DNA of 64,000 bases, taken from positions 41,574,872 to 41,638,871 of the forward strand of contig CM019216.1 in assembly GCA_009741485.1 (NCBI GenBank). Reading direction: 5' to 3'. The translations under genes were made by a program, and so were the position numbers. The notes beneath the pieces were generated by a model. That model ran no database searches, had not been told where the DNA came from, and worked only from the letters and a program-made list of their open reading frames with translations. This DNA is from Malurus cyaneus samueli (Eukaryota; Chordata; Aves; Passeriformes; Maluridae). Positions 31,601 to 46,600 of this stretch are shown in pieces; the stretch's first letter is position 1; each line of letters starts with the position of its first letter.

Positions 31601-34600
31601 CAAATTGAAATATATTAAGGAAAAAAAAAACAGTAGTTACAAGAATACATATCAATTAATATGTATACATATCATGAAGGGAAGAGTCAACTTAGCTTCT
31701 TGTTGAAGAAAATCACACCTCACGAATCTATTACTACTTTTTTGAAGGAGTCAGTGAGGTTGGTCTGGTTATCACAGCTAGAGATGGCAGTGTTCTACTG
31801 TGTGGCATTGTCTTGCCAAACTCTTCTCACATCCATAGGTTCCTATTCCTGCATCAAGTCACTTCAGGGTGTTTGCCCTCAGTTTGTAAGATTTCATGAG
31901 TCTGTTCTATTGCATATCTGCTTCCATTCCTGCCTCAGCTCATAATTTTTATTCTCTGCTTATCTAATCAGTTGCATAACTACTTCCCCCCCCTCAATTT
32001 AATCTGAAAGTAACTGGCATGTATTCAATTTGCTTTTTTACCCCAAAAGTTCCAATCTGTAATAAATGTTATAATTTCTATTATTATCCTAAAATGCTCT
32101 CAAAATTATCCTATTTCCCTTCCATTTTTATCAGCTTGTACATTTTAAGTGTCAGCACACCACTCTTATTTTATCCAATAGCTTCCTATGACTTCTTTCT
32201 TCTAACTGAATTGTACTTTTTGGTTGGTTAAAAAAACTGAATAGAATAAAAGAATGGACTGGAGAAATTGAATACAAAAATGTGGTGAAATCTGACAGAA
32301 CAATGAGCAAGTACTAGAGTGTAGGGACTAATTTTAAGTAAACACTTAAACTGTGATTCAGTAGTTGGAAATGACAGAGGACTAGAAATATCTTCTTCTG
32401 TTAGTATGCCCCTAGATAATTAGATGCCAAGTGATGCAGCCATGAGGTTCTGATCCTAAGGCTAAAGAGAGACAAATATGATCTGGAACAGGTAAAGACC
32501 CAACATGATGACTATACAAAAAATAAAATTGTTCAATTAATTGGCATAATAAAATGAAGGACAACGTTTTTAATAAAATGAAGGACAAACTTCAAAGTGT
32601 TTCCTTCAGGGCCTTCTTATTTTCTGTATGTAGTTCACTGAATTTTTTTTAACAAATCCTCCTTTTTATTTTTTTTATTTACTCTGAATGCAATCTGCTT
32701 TCATTTCTGGCATTAAAACAAAAGAATTACCTGTGAACATTTAATTTCCTACCTGCAAAATTGTATCAGTCCACTTTGGGGACAGAGATGAGCACTTTCT
32801 GACCTCAACTTTCCAAATCTCTAGTAAAATACCATGGAAATAGATTTGTTGCTCTTCAAAATTTTGACAAAAAGTTGCTCTTTGTAAATTTTGACAAGAA
32901 AGAATTATTGCTAATTATACACATCTAACATTTTTTGCCACTACTGGGTTTGGTGGCTGCTTATATGTGTGGCCTCTTACAAATTCATAGTGCAAATCCT
33001 TTCAGTTAGCTCTCACTACTACTGGAAGTCTTTGAGACCTTTTCTGATGTCCTGTGTTTTGTGTATCATTTAGAGTTAGGCATTTCTTTCTGATTCAATG
33101 CTATCTTTGATCATGTCACCAATGACAGTGTAACCAATTTTACTAAATGTCTCTCAGCCTTAAATTAGCTGCAACACTGAAAAGATGAACATCTTTTATA
33201 TCAATGCTTGATGTATTTTGTGAATATTTAGTGGTGTAATTTTGATTCAGTAATGTAGTTTTCATTTCTGGTATTAGTATCATTTCTGGTATTAGTTGCT
33301 ACTGTCTGATAACATCTTCTTAATGTGATACACATTTTTAAAAAGTATCAACTCTTGAAAATATTCTTCAGCCTCTTAAGAACATTACCTTGATTGGATC
33401 CCAATGACCAAAAGAACTTAGTAATTTATATGAGCAACCGAGCATCTTCTGTGCAAGTGGCAAACTTATTGGGTAACATTTCTCAAAAATGCTTTCACGG
33501 TTTTCCACTAGAGATTTCAGCTTGTTGTATATTTGGTAGCAGACAACACGAGGCTTCCGTTCTCCACTGATCTCAACTGCTGGTATTAATAACCTTTCAA
33601 ATTCTTCCTGGTTATGAAAACATAATGAAATATTAGAATCATAAATGCAATCAGATTTTTAATAAAGACTAATCACAAGATTTTTCTGTGAACGATTAAG
33701 GATTTCCTAAGCATGTTCTGAGTCACCATAAATGAGCAAAATTTGACTTGAGATGGGAATTCGTCTTCCTGCCTGCTGAAGTTTAAACTTCTATATTGTC
33801 ACACCATCACAATATTATAATATTATCCAGTTTTGTAAACTTTCTCTGTGGTTAGTGGATAGATCTTCTAAATTACGATTAGTTTCTTTCTGAAGTGAAA
33901 TACTTAGTAGATAATAAACAAATGTCACCAACCTACCTACTGCCTTAGGTGTGACATTAGCATTGCAGATGTGTAGTATTAGATGAGGTTATCTCACCAT
34001 AGGCAATTGCACTGATTTCAAGAAAATTCTGTTACTAGGTGTGAGAACGGTGTCAAACACCTGGAATCAAAACCAAAATTAGATTTGGATTTTTTCTTTA
34101 CATTTGGTTTTGTCACCAGGAACTAGGAACTGTATTAAAAAATAGAACGATCTAGTAAGAATTTTGCCTCAAAAATGATTTTGAAATACTGTTCATATAT
34201 TCACAACTTTCTAGTTTAGTTGCCTGTATCAACTGACATATAAAAACAAAAATTATACCAAGATTAGACCTAAAAGTTTCCTTTTTTTTCTCTACTATAT
34301 TAGTTATATAAATTATATACTCCTTAAGTTTACATCTGCTCAGTACAGTCTTCATCTTGTTCACATACTTAGAGTAGAGCAGCATGGCACTATAATTTTT
34401 TCAATGTGACAAATAAATATGACAATTCTTCTTGCATCATGTGATCATATACCTTAACAAAATAAGCAGCGGCATCAGTACCTGCACACCTTGTAATCTC
34501 TCTACTTCTGTTTCAAACCTTTCTGAAATTTCACTTTGCATGCGCTCAGCAACTTCTTCTTCATCTTCTTCTTCTTCATCATCTAGTTCTTCATCTTCTT

Positions 34601-37600
34601 CTACTACTAAAAACTCTTCTGCAAGTATAGCTTCAATAACTTTCTTTTCATTCTCATCATCCTCCTCAGTAGCTTCATCATTCTCATTATTTTCTAAAGC
34701 CTATAAAGACAAAGTATTTTGTTGTTTCATGTCTGTGATACAGATGTTTTGAAGGAACAAATAGGGTATTCTCATCTCTTTTTTAAACAGAAAGTCCATT
34801 AATTCAACAAAACCTCATTTTGGTATATCCTTTATTGTAAGCAAAACCTAGTAAATTCTAGAATCCTATTTCAGAAGAAAATGTGGCACTATTGCATAGC
34901 GCATACAGTGAAGCATTCTACCAGTTTCAAGAGTACTTAACCTGAAGAGCTACATTGCAGTTTTGATAAGAGGAGTGGTTTTTTCATACATTATATTGTT
35001 TGACAAGACTTTGTTATAAACAAGCATGTTTGGTAAAAGTGTAGCTGGCAGAATATCATGAGAAGTCAAGTAGTACATGAATGCATTTATAAATATATTA
35101 TGTAATGGACTTTGGGCACAAATCCTGGTATAGTCCTATTCAGGATTAACCACAAAAGCACGTGCTTAAAGGCACAGGCCTAATTTCAATTAGTGGGGCT
35201 ACTCTTACGCTTATAAAGTAGAAACATTAAACACATTCATAAGTATTTTCCTGAATTGAAGCGCAGATTGAGAATTCTTTCAAAATTTTTAGTCCTCATG
35301 AATCTACAGTTTCTAAAGCAATTAAAACATAATATAGAATAATTTCTGAAAGCAGAGGTTTCTCACAGTCTGTAATAATTTTACGGTTCTATATTGTCTT
35401 GCAGTCTGTGACTAAGAGCTGTAGAAATTTCCCTGGTATGAATGCAACCACTTCTATTTCTTTCTTATTAGGTTGTTTCCTTACCTCCTGCTTCATCTGT
35501 TTTCGCTCTGCTAGAAGTTCTTCCCTTCTTCTGGCAATGTTCTCATTCTGTTAGTGAAAAAACATGTAAGAAGACTGATACTTCCTAATAAAAGCTCCCT
35601 GTCTGAAAATTGGTCATGTAACCTTTAATTACCACTGTTCTTTCCATCTTAAAATTCTGTTTCCAATTGGTTCTAATGTTAAAAAATACTGCCTAGAGTT
35701 TGAAATGTTGCAGACCAGATATACCTCTCTACTAAGAAAACATGTAAGCATATTTTAGTTAAACTAATTTGGCAATTTCTGATTTTGAGATTAGAGGAAA
35801 AAGAAAGACTATGATTTTTCTCATGCTGAAAATACAGTAATAGGTTTTTTGGTAAACTACAGAGTATCTAAATTTATAGGTGGTTTCTGCCATTTGGCAA
35901 AGGGGTGATTGAGCATGGTGGTAAATACGTGGTGTTCCCTTTGACTGTTTAGGGATATTAATGGTATCGTATGAGTCTTGTCCCAAATTCTGTTGTCCTA
36001 ACTTGCTGTGTGTCAGCTGTTCTGTAGTAACGATGCTCAAACCTTTTCTGATATTACATGTGAAATACTATGTCTCACTTTATATAAAGCTAGGAACCAT
36101 GAATATATTACATGTGCCAATTGTAAATGTCTGCAGAATCTTCCAATTACCTCAAACAACTTGTAACCTGCTCCACAATAGACACAGCTTCATTTGAATG
36201 GGAGACATAGCAGCTGCAACAGCACTGAGAATGTGGCTCAGAGGTACTACATTCCTGTGCAGAATATCAGAGTTGGAAACACAGACACATCCCCCATGGA
36301 GTACTCATGAAGTCAGCCTATGGGACATGCTGATCAACTCAACAGGACATGCTCAGGGAATCTGGGATGCAACAACATTACAGTGCATGAACTGTCTATT
36401 TGCTTTTTTTTATTGCCATATTCATTCCCTCGATCTAGTTGCCTTTTTCTCTCAGACTTACTAGATTCTGTCCGACTGCCTTTTAACTGGCAGCATAGCT
36501 ACTTGTCTTTGACTGTGAGATGCCCAAACTCCTGCATAAACTAATTGCATAGAAGAGGAAAGGAGCCCTAAATTATTTCTGGTCCCTATGGTAAGCCTAG
36601 GAATGCTGTGAATATGTAGGACTGTCTCCTGGCTCCAACATCTATTACTCTGTGTGCTCTTCACAGCTTTGGGAGTTTCAGAATCTATGTTTAGAACTCT
36701 GCTCTTTAAACAACAAAAAAACTGATGTAGGGTTAAAAACATACCCTTTTTTTTGCTTTTAGCTCCTTCAGGTTCCTTTTATATTCCTTTTTTTTACGCC
36801 GTCTGTCTTTCCATTTTTCCAGACGTGGAGGAAAAAGACGGTCAAGAATGTTACTTTCTTCTACTTGAATATAAACTGCAACATCAGGACAGAGTCCTCG
36901 ATCTGACAAATATTTGGCTTCATCTGAACTACGAGGAAAGCCATCCAGTATAAAGCCTGTGGACCTTATTGGAAAATAAGATATTTATCATTACACAGTG
37001 CAGTTTAAAGTGCAACACAGTGAACATGCAATTATTTTGAAAAAACTCCACAAACCCTCCCATGTTAAATGTGTATGTTAGAAGTAAAATTTAAAAATAC
37101 TTTCAGCTACTATCTTTTGACAATGCAAAACTGATATTTCAGTATGTATATTAATTATCATATTTACTAATTAATTTCTTCTGAGGTTTTAATGTGCAAT
37201 GCTTACATATTTTAAAATAACCTAAAACCCCCAAAATAGTGTCCTCAGACTTGCTTGTGTGACTCTAAACCCAATATTTTTTTTAGGCTCTACTCTGAAA
37301 AAATAAAAGTTGCCCCAAATGTTTTTTTGGTAACAACTGCCAAGGAAAGTTTCTGCCTGAAAATTTATGTTTCTTCTCTAGCATAGGATGAGAAATTTGC
37401 TACTCAGCATGACTTAATTTTCTCTTTCTGCAGATGTTAAAGACAAGTCATTTATACCTGGAAAGCTCTATGGCTTACTGGAGCTCTTATAATTTGGAAT
37501 CAGATGAGTTATGTAGGGCTGAATGCTGCGTTGATAAGAAGTTAATATTTTTATTACTTTAGACTCTGATAGAATACATTGTAAAATTGCAGAAACCATA

Positions 37601-40600
37601 AGAAGCTACAAGGAGTGGGAGTGGAGGGAAGAACAGGTAGCCCTGGATGCTGTGGGGAAGAAGAGTTCAACATAGTATCATTTAGTAGTGTAATGTAGTG
37701 TCATATTACATAGTATAATATAATGATACAACATTATGTATAATGCTGGGCAATTTTTTGTTTTGGTGCATTCTTTCTTTTCCTAAAACTGATCTCTCTG
37801 TTTTTATACTGTGTAGACAATCACTGTCCCCTATCTGTAGTCAGGACAAAAATTACATAAAAATATAAAAGGTTTGTTTACGTATCTATCCTGTAAGCCC
37901 TGTGTGCAGCCTATAAAATACAATATTACTGTCAAAATATCAACCAAAATAGTACAACAAAGCCAAGACTGACAGGTAGTCATTGCTCACAAAAAGTACA
38001 AGAGCACTGAAATAATCTCTGCAATAGTAATTTACAATTGTGGACTCAATGGACTATGTACTTCCTAAGATTAATTAAAGAGAGAATCGAATTACAGTTA
38101 CCTGAATGGCTCTTTCTTCCACCAGTCAAGAACAATGTTATCAAGGACTTCTGGAGGCAGTTCCGTATTATCCATTAGATTTGCTTTGATTGCCACTTCT
38201 TGATCAGTTAATTCCACTTCCTTAATGTAAAGAAAATCCACCAAAAATGAAAAAAAACCAACCCAATTCCAAAACCAATTAACCAAACAAAACAGAAAGT
38301 AGTATCTACTTGACACATTTATTGTGTTTTTGCTAAATAAGGTACTGTCTTCATTTGACTTAAACCAGCAGAAACAAATTAATTTGTCACGCTGCATCAT
38401 ACTACATTATACGTTTTGGGTCATTCCCTAAAATTAGGGCAATGGCTGCTGTATGAGTTTTAATGAAACCTAAAATCAAGCACAATTGTTAAGTATTTAA
38501 TTATACATATGCTCAGTTCAGAGGAATTGAGATCAAAATGAGCACAGTTTCTCCTAATTGCCTACAAGCAATTTTCCACTTGGCTATACATGTTCCCATG
38601 CTGGAAGATTACCTGCGATACCTCAGAATGCTTTTCACTTTTTAAGAGCAACTATTATATTTGGATGGAATAAAAATAAAATGTTGAAGATGGATATGTA
38701 AGGTCATTGGAACAAGAACAGATACCAGACAGATAGCATTGTTCTACAGAACCTAGTAGTATTAATGACTAGTCATATGCGGAGTATTCAAATACCAAAT
38801 CAAACTACTAAATTCTTGTGGAAAACTGCTGGGTTTTTTTTTCCAGAATCTGTAAGTCTGTAAGGTTGATATGGTTGAGGATGCACTTCTCATAGAACAG
38901 CTTCCTGATACAGTCTGTGGTAAAAAATAATGAAAAGAGGATACACATTGGTGGTTCTGGATTAGTTTACATAATTCATATATCAAAACATGTCTCAGAA
39001 TCAAAATGTGTCTGATATCAAAAGGCCATGTCTGAATAAGAATTCCTATGCCTGACATCTGTTCTGCTAATGGAGCCAGGAGAACTTGAGAACATGCTGG
39101 AAGCCACAGGTCTAATGTAGTATATATGAGTAATATTTTCTCTAGTGCCTGACACAGTATATACATTAAAAGATGTTTATAGGACAGAAGATACCTAAGA
39201 AGACAAAGTGATAGCCAGACTTGTAACACAGAGGCATCTTGAAAAAATGTGTGAAGTGCGAGAGAAGAGTAAAACATGTAAAAATGTGTCACTGACATTA
39301 CCAGTGCGAAAGAGAGGCAGGAATGGCATTTGTATCCAGTAAAAGAAAAGAAGCACAAGATGTATACTCCAGGTACAGGAAACAGAACTACCCACAGAGC
39401 AGTGATTTGAAGGACAAGGGTGTCCCCCACACCTGTCAATGAGCAGAAGGCCTTGGTTGACACTAAAACAAGCAGGATGGTATCTTTTTGCTGAACTTTC
39501 CAGACTGCATGGTATGTTTTGTTTGCCTTTAGTGGTTTTGCTTTGAGCATTATAGCTGACCTTAAGCTTTGATAGATACACTTCTGCTTTCTTGTGCTGA
39601 AGTGGAAGACAATGAAATTTTGGAGAAGTGGTGAGTCAGTGAAAAACACAACAGTCAAGCAATCCAGTGGCAGTCATATTCAGAGAAATGTCTGGGAAGT
39701 CTACAACCCTGGAAATTATCCTCTATAGAGTTTTGTGCATGAACCAATGAATGGGTTTCTGAACTGAAATTCTATCAGCTGTGCTTAAGTCATGCCATCA
39801 GACGAAGCACTTCAAGCATGAGAAAAAAAAATGTGGAAGATTGTTTCCCATCAGATTCAAAGATGACAAAGGAAAAATACTACAGAAATGCCTTGATGTA
39901 AGACATGTATTGATGCCAAAAAAATTAAATTGAGTGAGAGACAGCCATATCCACCAGTGCCAGGAACACCTGCCATATTTTTGGCTGTGATGACCAAGTT
40001 GTAAACTAACTTGCCAAAAGAACTCCTTCTTTGTTTTTGATGAAAACCTGATTCTTTTTGTTCTGACATAAATCATTTTGACCTGTACTCCATCTGTGTT
40101 AAAGCATTTGCTTGCAATGTTACCTGCTCTTATATTCTTTCATCAGAACATTACCTTCCAGTTATCAGGGACCGGCTCCATTTTTCAAGACAGTAGAGTA
40201 GCCTTGAATGCACCTTTGGCAGCTTCATCAGCACTGCAAGTGCATCCCATTGACCTGTGTATCTTGAGTTTATATAAATGATCCCAAATTTGATGCTATT
40301 CTGTTTTGAATGGTACCACTTTTTACCCATGATTTCCTATTAGACACAGAGCCCTCTAGGCCACAGATTAGACTGTACTTGCAAAGACCATGGTAAAGAA
40401 GGCATTGAGCATCTCAGCTTTTTCGGTGTCAGACTCCTTGAGTCTTTCTAGAACTTTCTTTTACTGCTGTCATACTACACAAATTCTTTTTGTAACCTTT
40501 CAGATCCCTCACTGAATTCCACTTCCATTGAGTGCTCATCTTCGTAATACGGTCCTGAGCTGTTTTTGGATGCCTTGCCTCTGTAGCCTGCTGCCTCTCT

Positions 40601-43600
40601 TGCATGCTTCCTTAAATCCTGTAGCAGGAAGTGTTTGAAGATCTCTAATAATTAGTAATTCAGGGTACTTGTCAGGGACCAGGAGCACACGCACCAAAAA
40701 AGGCTCTTAAAATGTGATGCAGAAACTTATTTCTTCCTAGATCATTGAGTGTTGGATAAATCCTTATTTCTACTGTGTGAGAGGTAGATTTTCAGTTTCT
40801 TTGTACTACATATTTTGTGAAAAGACTTATATGCTGTGTACTTGTGTTGAGACTTCTCCACACAATGAAGGCTTTTAGCATATCCATTACTGTCTACAAA
40901 ATTCATTAGCATTAAAACCCTGTGGATTTTTTTCTCCCAATATATCACTGCCTAAAAAAAGAAAACACTCTGCTAATAAACATTTATGTAAATGTTTGTT
41001 CTTCAGGGTAAGAGATGGGGTCTAGAATGAATACCTGCAGAACACCTTCCCATTACTGTGTTGACCTTGACCTTCTTTTCCCTTAATTGGTCTTCCATTG
41101 GCCATTTAGCATCTATCTCTACTATTTAGAAAAAAAACCTGCATAGAAATCTTGCAAATGTTTTAAAGCATGTTTGAGGTATTTATAAGAAAACATTGGC
41201 AAGAACTATCATTTACAAATTTCATCAAGTCAATAATTTAACATAATTTTACAATTTTTACAATTTTATAGGAAATTCTTGTTCTGGCCTGAAAATGGTT
41301 ATTTTGTGTATGGATGTAAAAAAGATTATTATTACCTGTTTGCTTTTTTCTATTTCAGTTTTAGCCCTGGTCTGAGAGAAATCTTCTAGCTCCTCTGGTA
41401 TTTTATAGTCATCTTCATGATCTTCATCACCAAAGGGCCCAACTTTCTTCTTAGTTTTGGGTAAAATCAATTCCTGTAGATATTCTTCAAATTGAATATG
41501 GAAAATGCCTAATTTGTCTGCTAACTGTCGCGCACAAGTACTTTTACCTGCTCCATGAATCCCAAGTAAACACACCCGTAAAGGAGGAGCCTGCAGGAAA
41601 AAATTGGAATATTTCAATTTAACATTTTGAAGCATACAATGCACCTCCTAGTGTTTATCACTTCAAAAACTTCATTATAAAAATTCCATCAAAAACTATC
41701 ACTTAATTTTGTATTTTAATTTTTCCAGACTTTCTATTGCTGCTCTAACTAAACTGCCTGTTCTCTGGAAACACCAAACAAATCTACTACCCTACTATCA
41801 GCACGTAAAAATGGAACTTCATTAGACAATTCTGGTAAATCTTCCATTCTTTTACCCTTTTTACACTACAAAAAACCCACAAAACCCCTAACATGTGTCA
41901 TTTGTTAAACACATTTAAAGATTATTGTAAGCCTTTATAATCTTCCTCTCTTTTCTGCTGTATTTGCATCATTAATTAAATGTGCTAATTTAAGTTTACA
42001 TTAAGAAAATCATCAGTGTCTTATTTCTGTCAAGAACTTGCCTAATATATTGTTACCTAGGAAAAAAACAGCAATAATAAACAAGTCTAAACGGGAATGG
42101 AAAATAGTTATTTTAATCTGCTATTATCTGCTTTAAATAATTTTTAAGATTCTTACTTGTAGTGGTTTATTGTGAGCCACGTACTCCTCAGGGCTCTTCA
42201 AAAATTTATCTCTGCACTCAGAAGTTGAAAAGTAATAAATCTTTTCTTTATATTTTGCTGCATATTCCTGGAGTCCAGGGTAGAGGACAAAGTCCTCTTT
42301 CAGTCTGACTGGACAAAAGTGTTTTGTGTCTCCCATGTGCCTTTTCTTTTGCTTAGCTACTTCTTCATCCTGAAAATATGAAAATTAAAAAAAAAATCTC
42401 AGAATTCAGTTGTGTACTTAGATTAATTAGATCAGATTAAATAATGCCAAATACATTATCTGAGGAATCAGAACCGTGTTCCCAAAACAGTTTGGAAGCT
42501 GAAAATAAGTCTATGGAAATACACATTTTTTAGATTCTGAGTCAGAAAAGCAACTGTCCAAGAGAATTACTGAGAAAATAATTGATTTCAAAGTATGAAT
42601 ATCATACTCAGCCATTGAAATTAGGGTAGAAATATCTATGATAGAATCTTTTCTGACAGTTCTTGAAGCTGATTTTCTGTTTAAATATAGACCTCTGAGA
42701 GCTGGTGTTATGAAGTCAGTCCAGTAAAGTTCATTTCTAAAAGATATATTAAATACTGCTCTAGTACAGTCTATAGCTATCCTGTGCTGTTAAATTTGGG
42801 CATCTTCCAATATTGGATGAAAACAGAAAGGCAAAGCTAGACCTGTAATTTCATTAAAGTGGGTGTGTGAAAATTATTAATAGCTGAGATGGAACAGGGG
42901 ATTTCCTGTTAGAACTCTGCCTCTTCTGATATTTACATGATGGCTCACAGAATCATTATTAGCTGACAGAAATCAAAATTCACATTTCTTTCCTTAATAA
43001 AATCCCTCTTTGCCATCAGGCAAAACTAGGTAGAGTCATTTTCTCTATTAGCATGGGGATATTTGAGCTTCTTGATGAATTAAAACTACTACCATCCAAA
43101 ACACAGAAATGTAAAGAAAGTGTTCTTGAAGCATATGCTAATATTTATTCTGCAAGAAGGCTTCAACTGGATCAAACAAAATCAGATGCAAAATCTGACT
43201 TCTCTGAGGTTATGTTCAAACTGAAAATAAAGGAGTTACAATAAAAGCATAAATAAAACTGGCATGCTTACTTGTTCCTCTTCTTCACCTGTCTCTCCCT
43301 CTTCTTCTTCCTCTTCTTCTTCTTCCTCATTTTCTGCTTCAGCAGCCAGATCTTGGTCTTCCTCCTCTAAGTCTTCATCAGCTAATTCCCAACCGTGATA
43401 TTTAAAGAGTTCTGGAAAAGTCAGGGGTTTAATTTCTGTTTCAATGTTTTTCCTTTGGCTATACCACAATATATTCTCTTTGTCCATTAAAGAAAGCACA
43501 TACATGGAAAAAATAATATCAACTGTATACTGCATTTCTTCTACACACAGAACAAAACATTCTCCCTAGATGTAGTAACTACTATATTGCCTCCTCTAAA

Positions 43601-46600
43601 AATGCAAATTCTTGGTTTTGGTTGAAGTAAATTGGTATTTTCGATGGGAATGTGTATTACAAAAGTATTATACAAACACATGCAGATAGTGCTATGCATA
43701 TTTGCAAGTTTTTTCCTGTTAGTTGTTGGGAAAAATCATCACTTGATTTTTTGTTTTATTATAGAGCCAGCACAATAGGTGTTTTGGTTAATAAAACACT
43801 TGTGTTATAGTAATGATAGGAAAAATATAGTATTATTTATCCAGTGCTCAAAATTCTCAGCACACAAGTGAAGAAATTTAATTTGCCAAAGAAATATCAA
43901 TTTTAAAAAAATGAAAAATTCAGTTTTGAAATACAGTCTATGCAGGTGGTTAGGCTAGATTATTACACACCCTGAAAGTCTCATTAAGCCAGTGACTATT
44001 GTATATTAGTGAACATTACATTCATGTACGTTAGTTATCTGTCAATTTTTCAAGCCAGTATCCTGACACGCACAGATAGAACAGGTAACTGTGGAAATGT
44101 GCTTTCAGAATGTTTAGGAAGCTATTATGTACCTATTTGCATAGTCAGATAATATTTATATTTCAGATATATATATTTCCCATTCTTCTATGTCTTAAAG
44201 GCTGCTATCGTGCTTTTCAGCTGACCTAGAGAACAGAGTATGACCCTCTTCATATTAGTAATATCAAACTGAGTATAATCTACCCCCTAATATGCTCACA
44301 TAAGCTATCCAAAGTCTCTCTTGATAGTTTAACTGTCAATCACATAAACAGCATTACTTACTGTCCATAACCAGCACAATACGATTAAGCAGACTTTCTG
44401 GTGTTTGCTCATCAATCTCTAAAACAACAAGCTGAACTTGAGATGAATTCTTGATTCTTAATTCTACTGTTTTCCAATCATTCATGAAAAGGTCAATCTT
44501 GTTCTTCATTCTTTCCATTTCTTGTGTATTTGTAAAACCCTCTTCTGCAAATTCAGGTTCCTTCATTCCTTCCATTTCTTCTGTATTTGTAAAACCCTCT
44601 TCTGCAAATTCAGGTTCCTTCATTCTTTCCATTTCTTGTGTGTTTGTAAAACCCTCTTCTGCAAATTCAGGTTCCTTGATTTCTGAAAATCAAATAATAT
44701 ATAATAGGCAATGCTTCTCTAAAATGTTTTGCCTTTAAAAACTATCATTATGCTTCAGGACTATTTTATATTGCTCAAATATGGTGACATATTTTTTAAT
44801 GTTTCTTCCTCCCCATAATTATCAATTATTATATTAGTAGTTTACAAAGACACTTTGGAAACTCCCAGTTTAATTATGTTGATACTTTATATACTGAGGC
44901 TTCTCCAGGAAAATAAACAAGGTCAAATTGCTTAACTACATTTGCATATGGTTAATTAAAACAGTACTCAAAATAAATATGACTCTTTCTGCAAATAAAT
45001 ATCATATAGAATTAATTAATCTAGAAAATCTGATTTAATTATGTCAACAGCTTTTGACAGACTATCCATATAGTCATGCCTCATGCCAGCATAGGAAAAA
45101 TTTGAATGAAAAAATAAATGAAAGTAAAATCTTATCATGACTTCCCTCTGTAAATACTTGAGCTGGGAAACTCTCACAGAAAATTCTGGCTTTTATTAAG
45201 CCATGTCTGCATACAATAATTTGTTTAGAAATTAAGAGAGAGAATACTTTAATCTCTTAAGAAGTGTGCAGAAATTTGTAGTGTCTGTTGCTTAAGATCA
45301 GTCCAAGCCTTTTTCCTGACACTGTCTCTGGGAAAGCAGGCAGCAGTTAGAGACTAAAAGGATACATTAATATAAATAAAACAGTCATAGGTACTACACA
45401 TTGTAAACATGTCAAAACCATACCAAATGTGTTGTCATACTCTGTGAGCAAACAAACAAGGGGTTAGTTTTTCACCATAACTTTTTGCTGAAGAAGGCAC
45501 ATGGAATTAAGAACTTGATATTGACAGCTGATACTGAATTAAAAACTTGATACTGACAACAGATACAGAATTTAAAATTTCATACTGATGCATTAAAAAA
45601 GCTTCCTAGATCTGCAATTACTATCCACTCATACATTGTTAGACCCTGAAAATCCTGAGACAAAGTTCTGTCTCAGCTAGAAGATGATACACCAGTGCCT
45701 ATATGACACAATAAAGACCTCACTGCTGGCAGCAATGTGGTGTTGTTGCAGCTGTTCCCATTACCTTAATATAATTTTCAACTCTGATTTTCTTTTTATT
45801 CTGTTAGTAAGTCTGACATAAATGACGTCAGCTAACAGGTAGAAAAGCAGTTGATAGCACTGAAATGCTCTGATAAATGGTCTGACATTACTGTAAGTTT
45901 GCTGGAACTTACAGCATATGCTGTGTTTGTTTTCTGCCAGAAATGAAGATACAAGAAAAAACTTTTAGTGAATGGAATGATTTTCTACTTTGCCTAAATT
46001 TGCCTCTTCTCTTGTTGTTCCTATCTTGTTTTTCGTTGAAAGAGCAGGAACAGATTTTAACCCAAGTAACAACATGCTCAGCCTATTCCAATGAACTTCC
46101 ACTGATCTTTTACAAGAAAAAAAGACCATTATTACTGTTCTTCCTTATGTACTTTTCTTCCTACATGTACAAAGGAGAGATTACTGAAAATGAAAGTCTT
46201 ATGTAATGCCTTGTAAAAGGCTTTGACTACTTTCTTAAAAATATGAAACCTCAAAAGATTAAAACCACAAGGCTTTATGGTTACTCTCTAGCATTAAGCA
46301 GGCCAATGCTCACTACGTCAAATTGCAGCATTGTAACATTCATTTTGAGTTTGTCCCAGTCTGAAAAATCCAAACAATTTTTCTGGCTTATGAAGGGTTA
46401 GATTGTCCTTTTACAATTTTCTTCATTTGGAAAACATATTTCCTCCCAGAACCAAGTATCTCTCAATCTCCTCTTGTGGATTGTTCAAGAAATTCACAAA
46501 TTACACATTCAATTTTCCAAAATAGAACCAAAAGGCAAAAACTGCGCAATGTTGCTGGATTTCAGTGATTAGGTACAAGTAAGGCTTGGCAGGAAACAGA

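Noticed and set aside
34432..34752. Plus-strand 106-codon poly-Ser frame
   Set aside because: Exact shadow of the acidic GAA/GAT-rich AK9 exon on the other strand.
43412..43535. Upstream extension of the poly-Glu exon frame to an ATG at 43535
   Set aside because: The strong pyrimidine tract and CCAG at 43412-43415, plus phase and similarity, place the true border there.
44451..44738. Plus-strand 95-codon frame with a repeated peptide
   Set aside because: Antisense shadow of the 57-bp AK9 coding repeat.
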